This document shows positions 62,794-64,000 of a DNA stretch of 64,000 nucleotides, in pieces. The notes under the pieces were generated by a model. It was not told the DNA's origin and did not search any database. It saw only the letters and a list, made by a program, of their open reading frames with translations. A program made the translations under genes and the position numbers. The stretch covers positions 1,178,001 through 1,242,000 of the forward strand of contig NC_089573.1 in assembly GCF_040115645.1 (NCBI RefSeq), read 5' to 3'. This DNA comes from Euwallacea fornicatus (Eukaryota > Arthropoda > Insecta > Coleoptera > Curculionidae). How positions within the stretch are numbered: position 1 is the first letter of the stretch; each line of letters begins with the position of its first letter.

Positions 62794-64000
62794 GTAAGTA
62801 CTTCATGTATTTGTGTATTAGATGTGGTATTTATCATGGTGGGTAAAATTGACATTTGCATGTTACTCTAAAATCTAATATTAGAGTAATGAAGTAATTT
62901 ATCAATTATTGATACCCTTCTAATAAGTGGCACTTTTTATAAACTGGTAATTTTTTAAAAACCTAAAACAAACTTTTTTATTTTTGGTATAAAAATTTTT
63001 CAGTCATCATTTGGCAGTGCTTCATCATCTATCATATTTTCATGAATCACTGAGTATAACACACAGGAATTTGTTTGCGTCATGTCAACACTATTTATTA
63101 TTGGCATAGCTGTCATTATTTGGGTGTCAATCATTGTTTAGATCAGTTATGATGTTATACACCAGCTGCATGATAAGAATATCATAGAAGAAAGGAAATT
63201 AAAAACCAAGAAAAATTTAAGAAAAAAGATAAAATTGTAACACAAGATATAAAAAAAACTGATTTTTTAAAAATAAGTTTGTTTCAGTTTAAGATTAACT
63301 TAAATAGTATTTGCAAATTCTTTGAAAGCATATAACACTGTGTTTTAAAAATGTATCTTAATTTTGGATAATCTTTCTAGATTTGCTTTTTAATTTTTGT
63401 TCATAAACTTACCATATATTAATTATTAGGTATCAATAATTGAACGTATACTATTTTTAATGAGCAAAAATGTGTTTATATATATTTAAGAATATTAAGC
63501 ATGCTATTTATACATCATTAATCCTTTTCCTTGTTCCTTTTCCTAGTTTCTGTTGAAGACTACTCTAGGGATTTATGAAGCAAATTTAATTAATTGCAAA
63601 ACTGCCAGCTCACAAATAACATAAAACAAATATATATATAGTCCATTATAGAGTCACTAAGTGGCAAACTACCTTATATGGCAATGAAGATTTTTGTATG
63701 AGGTTTTGATACCTAATTTTTAGAACTCTTGATCCATTTTCCTTCAAATGCTTTTCCTAGCTAGATGTGGGTTCTATAGCACCAATGTAACCTGTTGAAT
63801 ATTAGTGAGGGGTAAACCACACATCCAAGTTCTATAAAATAATTACAACATTACTGAGTAGGTAATCTTTTTTCTACACTTCTCATATTGTTTCAACTAT
63901 TTGGCTTTGCACTATCTTCAGTAAATAAGTATTGACTATATTCGAAGCTATTTAACTATTTAGTAATTGTATTATTAAATTGAGCTTCTCTTATCAGAAA
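62794..64000. other. Intron of the 61.5-kb gene (truncated by window end)
   Basis: AT-rich sequence after a GTAAGT donor with no coding segment that I can see. The next exon must lie to the right of the window. Confidence 0.6.

Overview
The window is nuclear DNA of an animal, almost certainly an insect. Genes are split by short GT-AG introns, intergenic DNA is AT-rich and full of decayed Tc1/mariner-type and non-LTR elements, and the encoded proteins look like insect orthologues of conserved animal genes. A beetle is possible, but nothing here proves the order. I saw no prokaryotic, viral or CRISPR features.

Layout. (1) 1-18,060 is repeat-rich and nearly gene-free. It holds non-LTR reverse-transcriptase relics, two broken Tc1/mariner-superfamily transposases, at least four inverted-repeat (foldback/MITE-like) elements ending in TACAGGG, a 14-bp minisatellite and a GC-rich island. 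(2) 18,061-18,235 (-) is a candidate first coding exon, perhaps of a K-Cl cotransporter, whose remainder would lie to the left of the window. (3) 20,156-34,047 (-) is a complete inositol 1,4,5-trisphosphate receptor gene; I could join 30 coding exons in frame to 2,714 aa. (4) 34,048-40,097 is intergenic. (5) 40,098-43,096 (-) is the ubiquitin-conjugating enzyme E2 H gene (5 coding exons, 181 aa). (6) 44,516-45,362 (+) is adenylate kinase 2 (3 exons, 245 aa). (7) 45,593-51,686 (-) is WDR35/IFT121 (18 coding exons, 1,154 aa), convergent with adenylate kinase 2. (8) 52,431-53,688 (-) is a small three-exon gene I do not recognise, for a 97-aa membrane protein. (9) 55,114-57,650 (+) is the ER protein disulfide isomerase PDIA6 (5 exons, 431 aa, KDEL end). 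(10) 61,514-62,793 (+) is the first coding exon of a conserved-looking protein I cannot name; it continues beyond the window.

The genes are functionally unrelated housekeeping, ciliary and secretory-pathway loci. The IP3 receptor and PDIA6 both act at the ER, but nothing shows that they are co-regulated. Two promoters carry readable sites fitting their gene: an RFX X-box 73 bp upstream of the WDR35 start codon, and a perfect ER-stress element (CCAAT-N9-CCACG) about 140 bp upstream of the PDIA6 start.

I found no clearly new multigene system. The most novel items are the 97-aa membrane-protein gene, a protein-like orphan exon inside an IP3-receptor intron, the unrecognised 61.5-kb gene, and foldback elements nested inside one another. 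Exon borders were read by eye from splice consensus, reading phase and family similarity; no alignment or transcript data were available.
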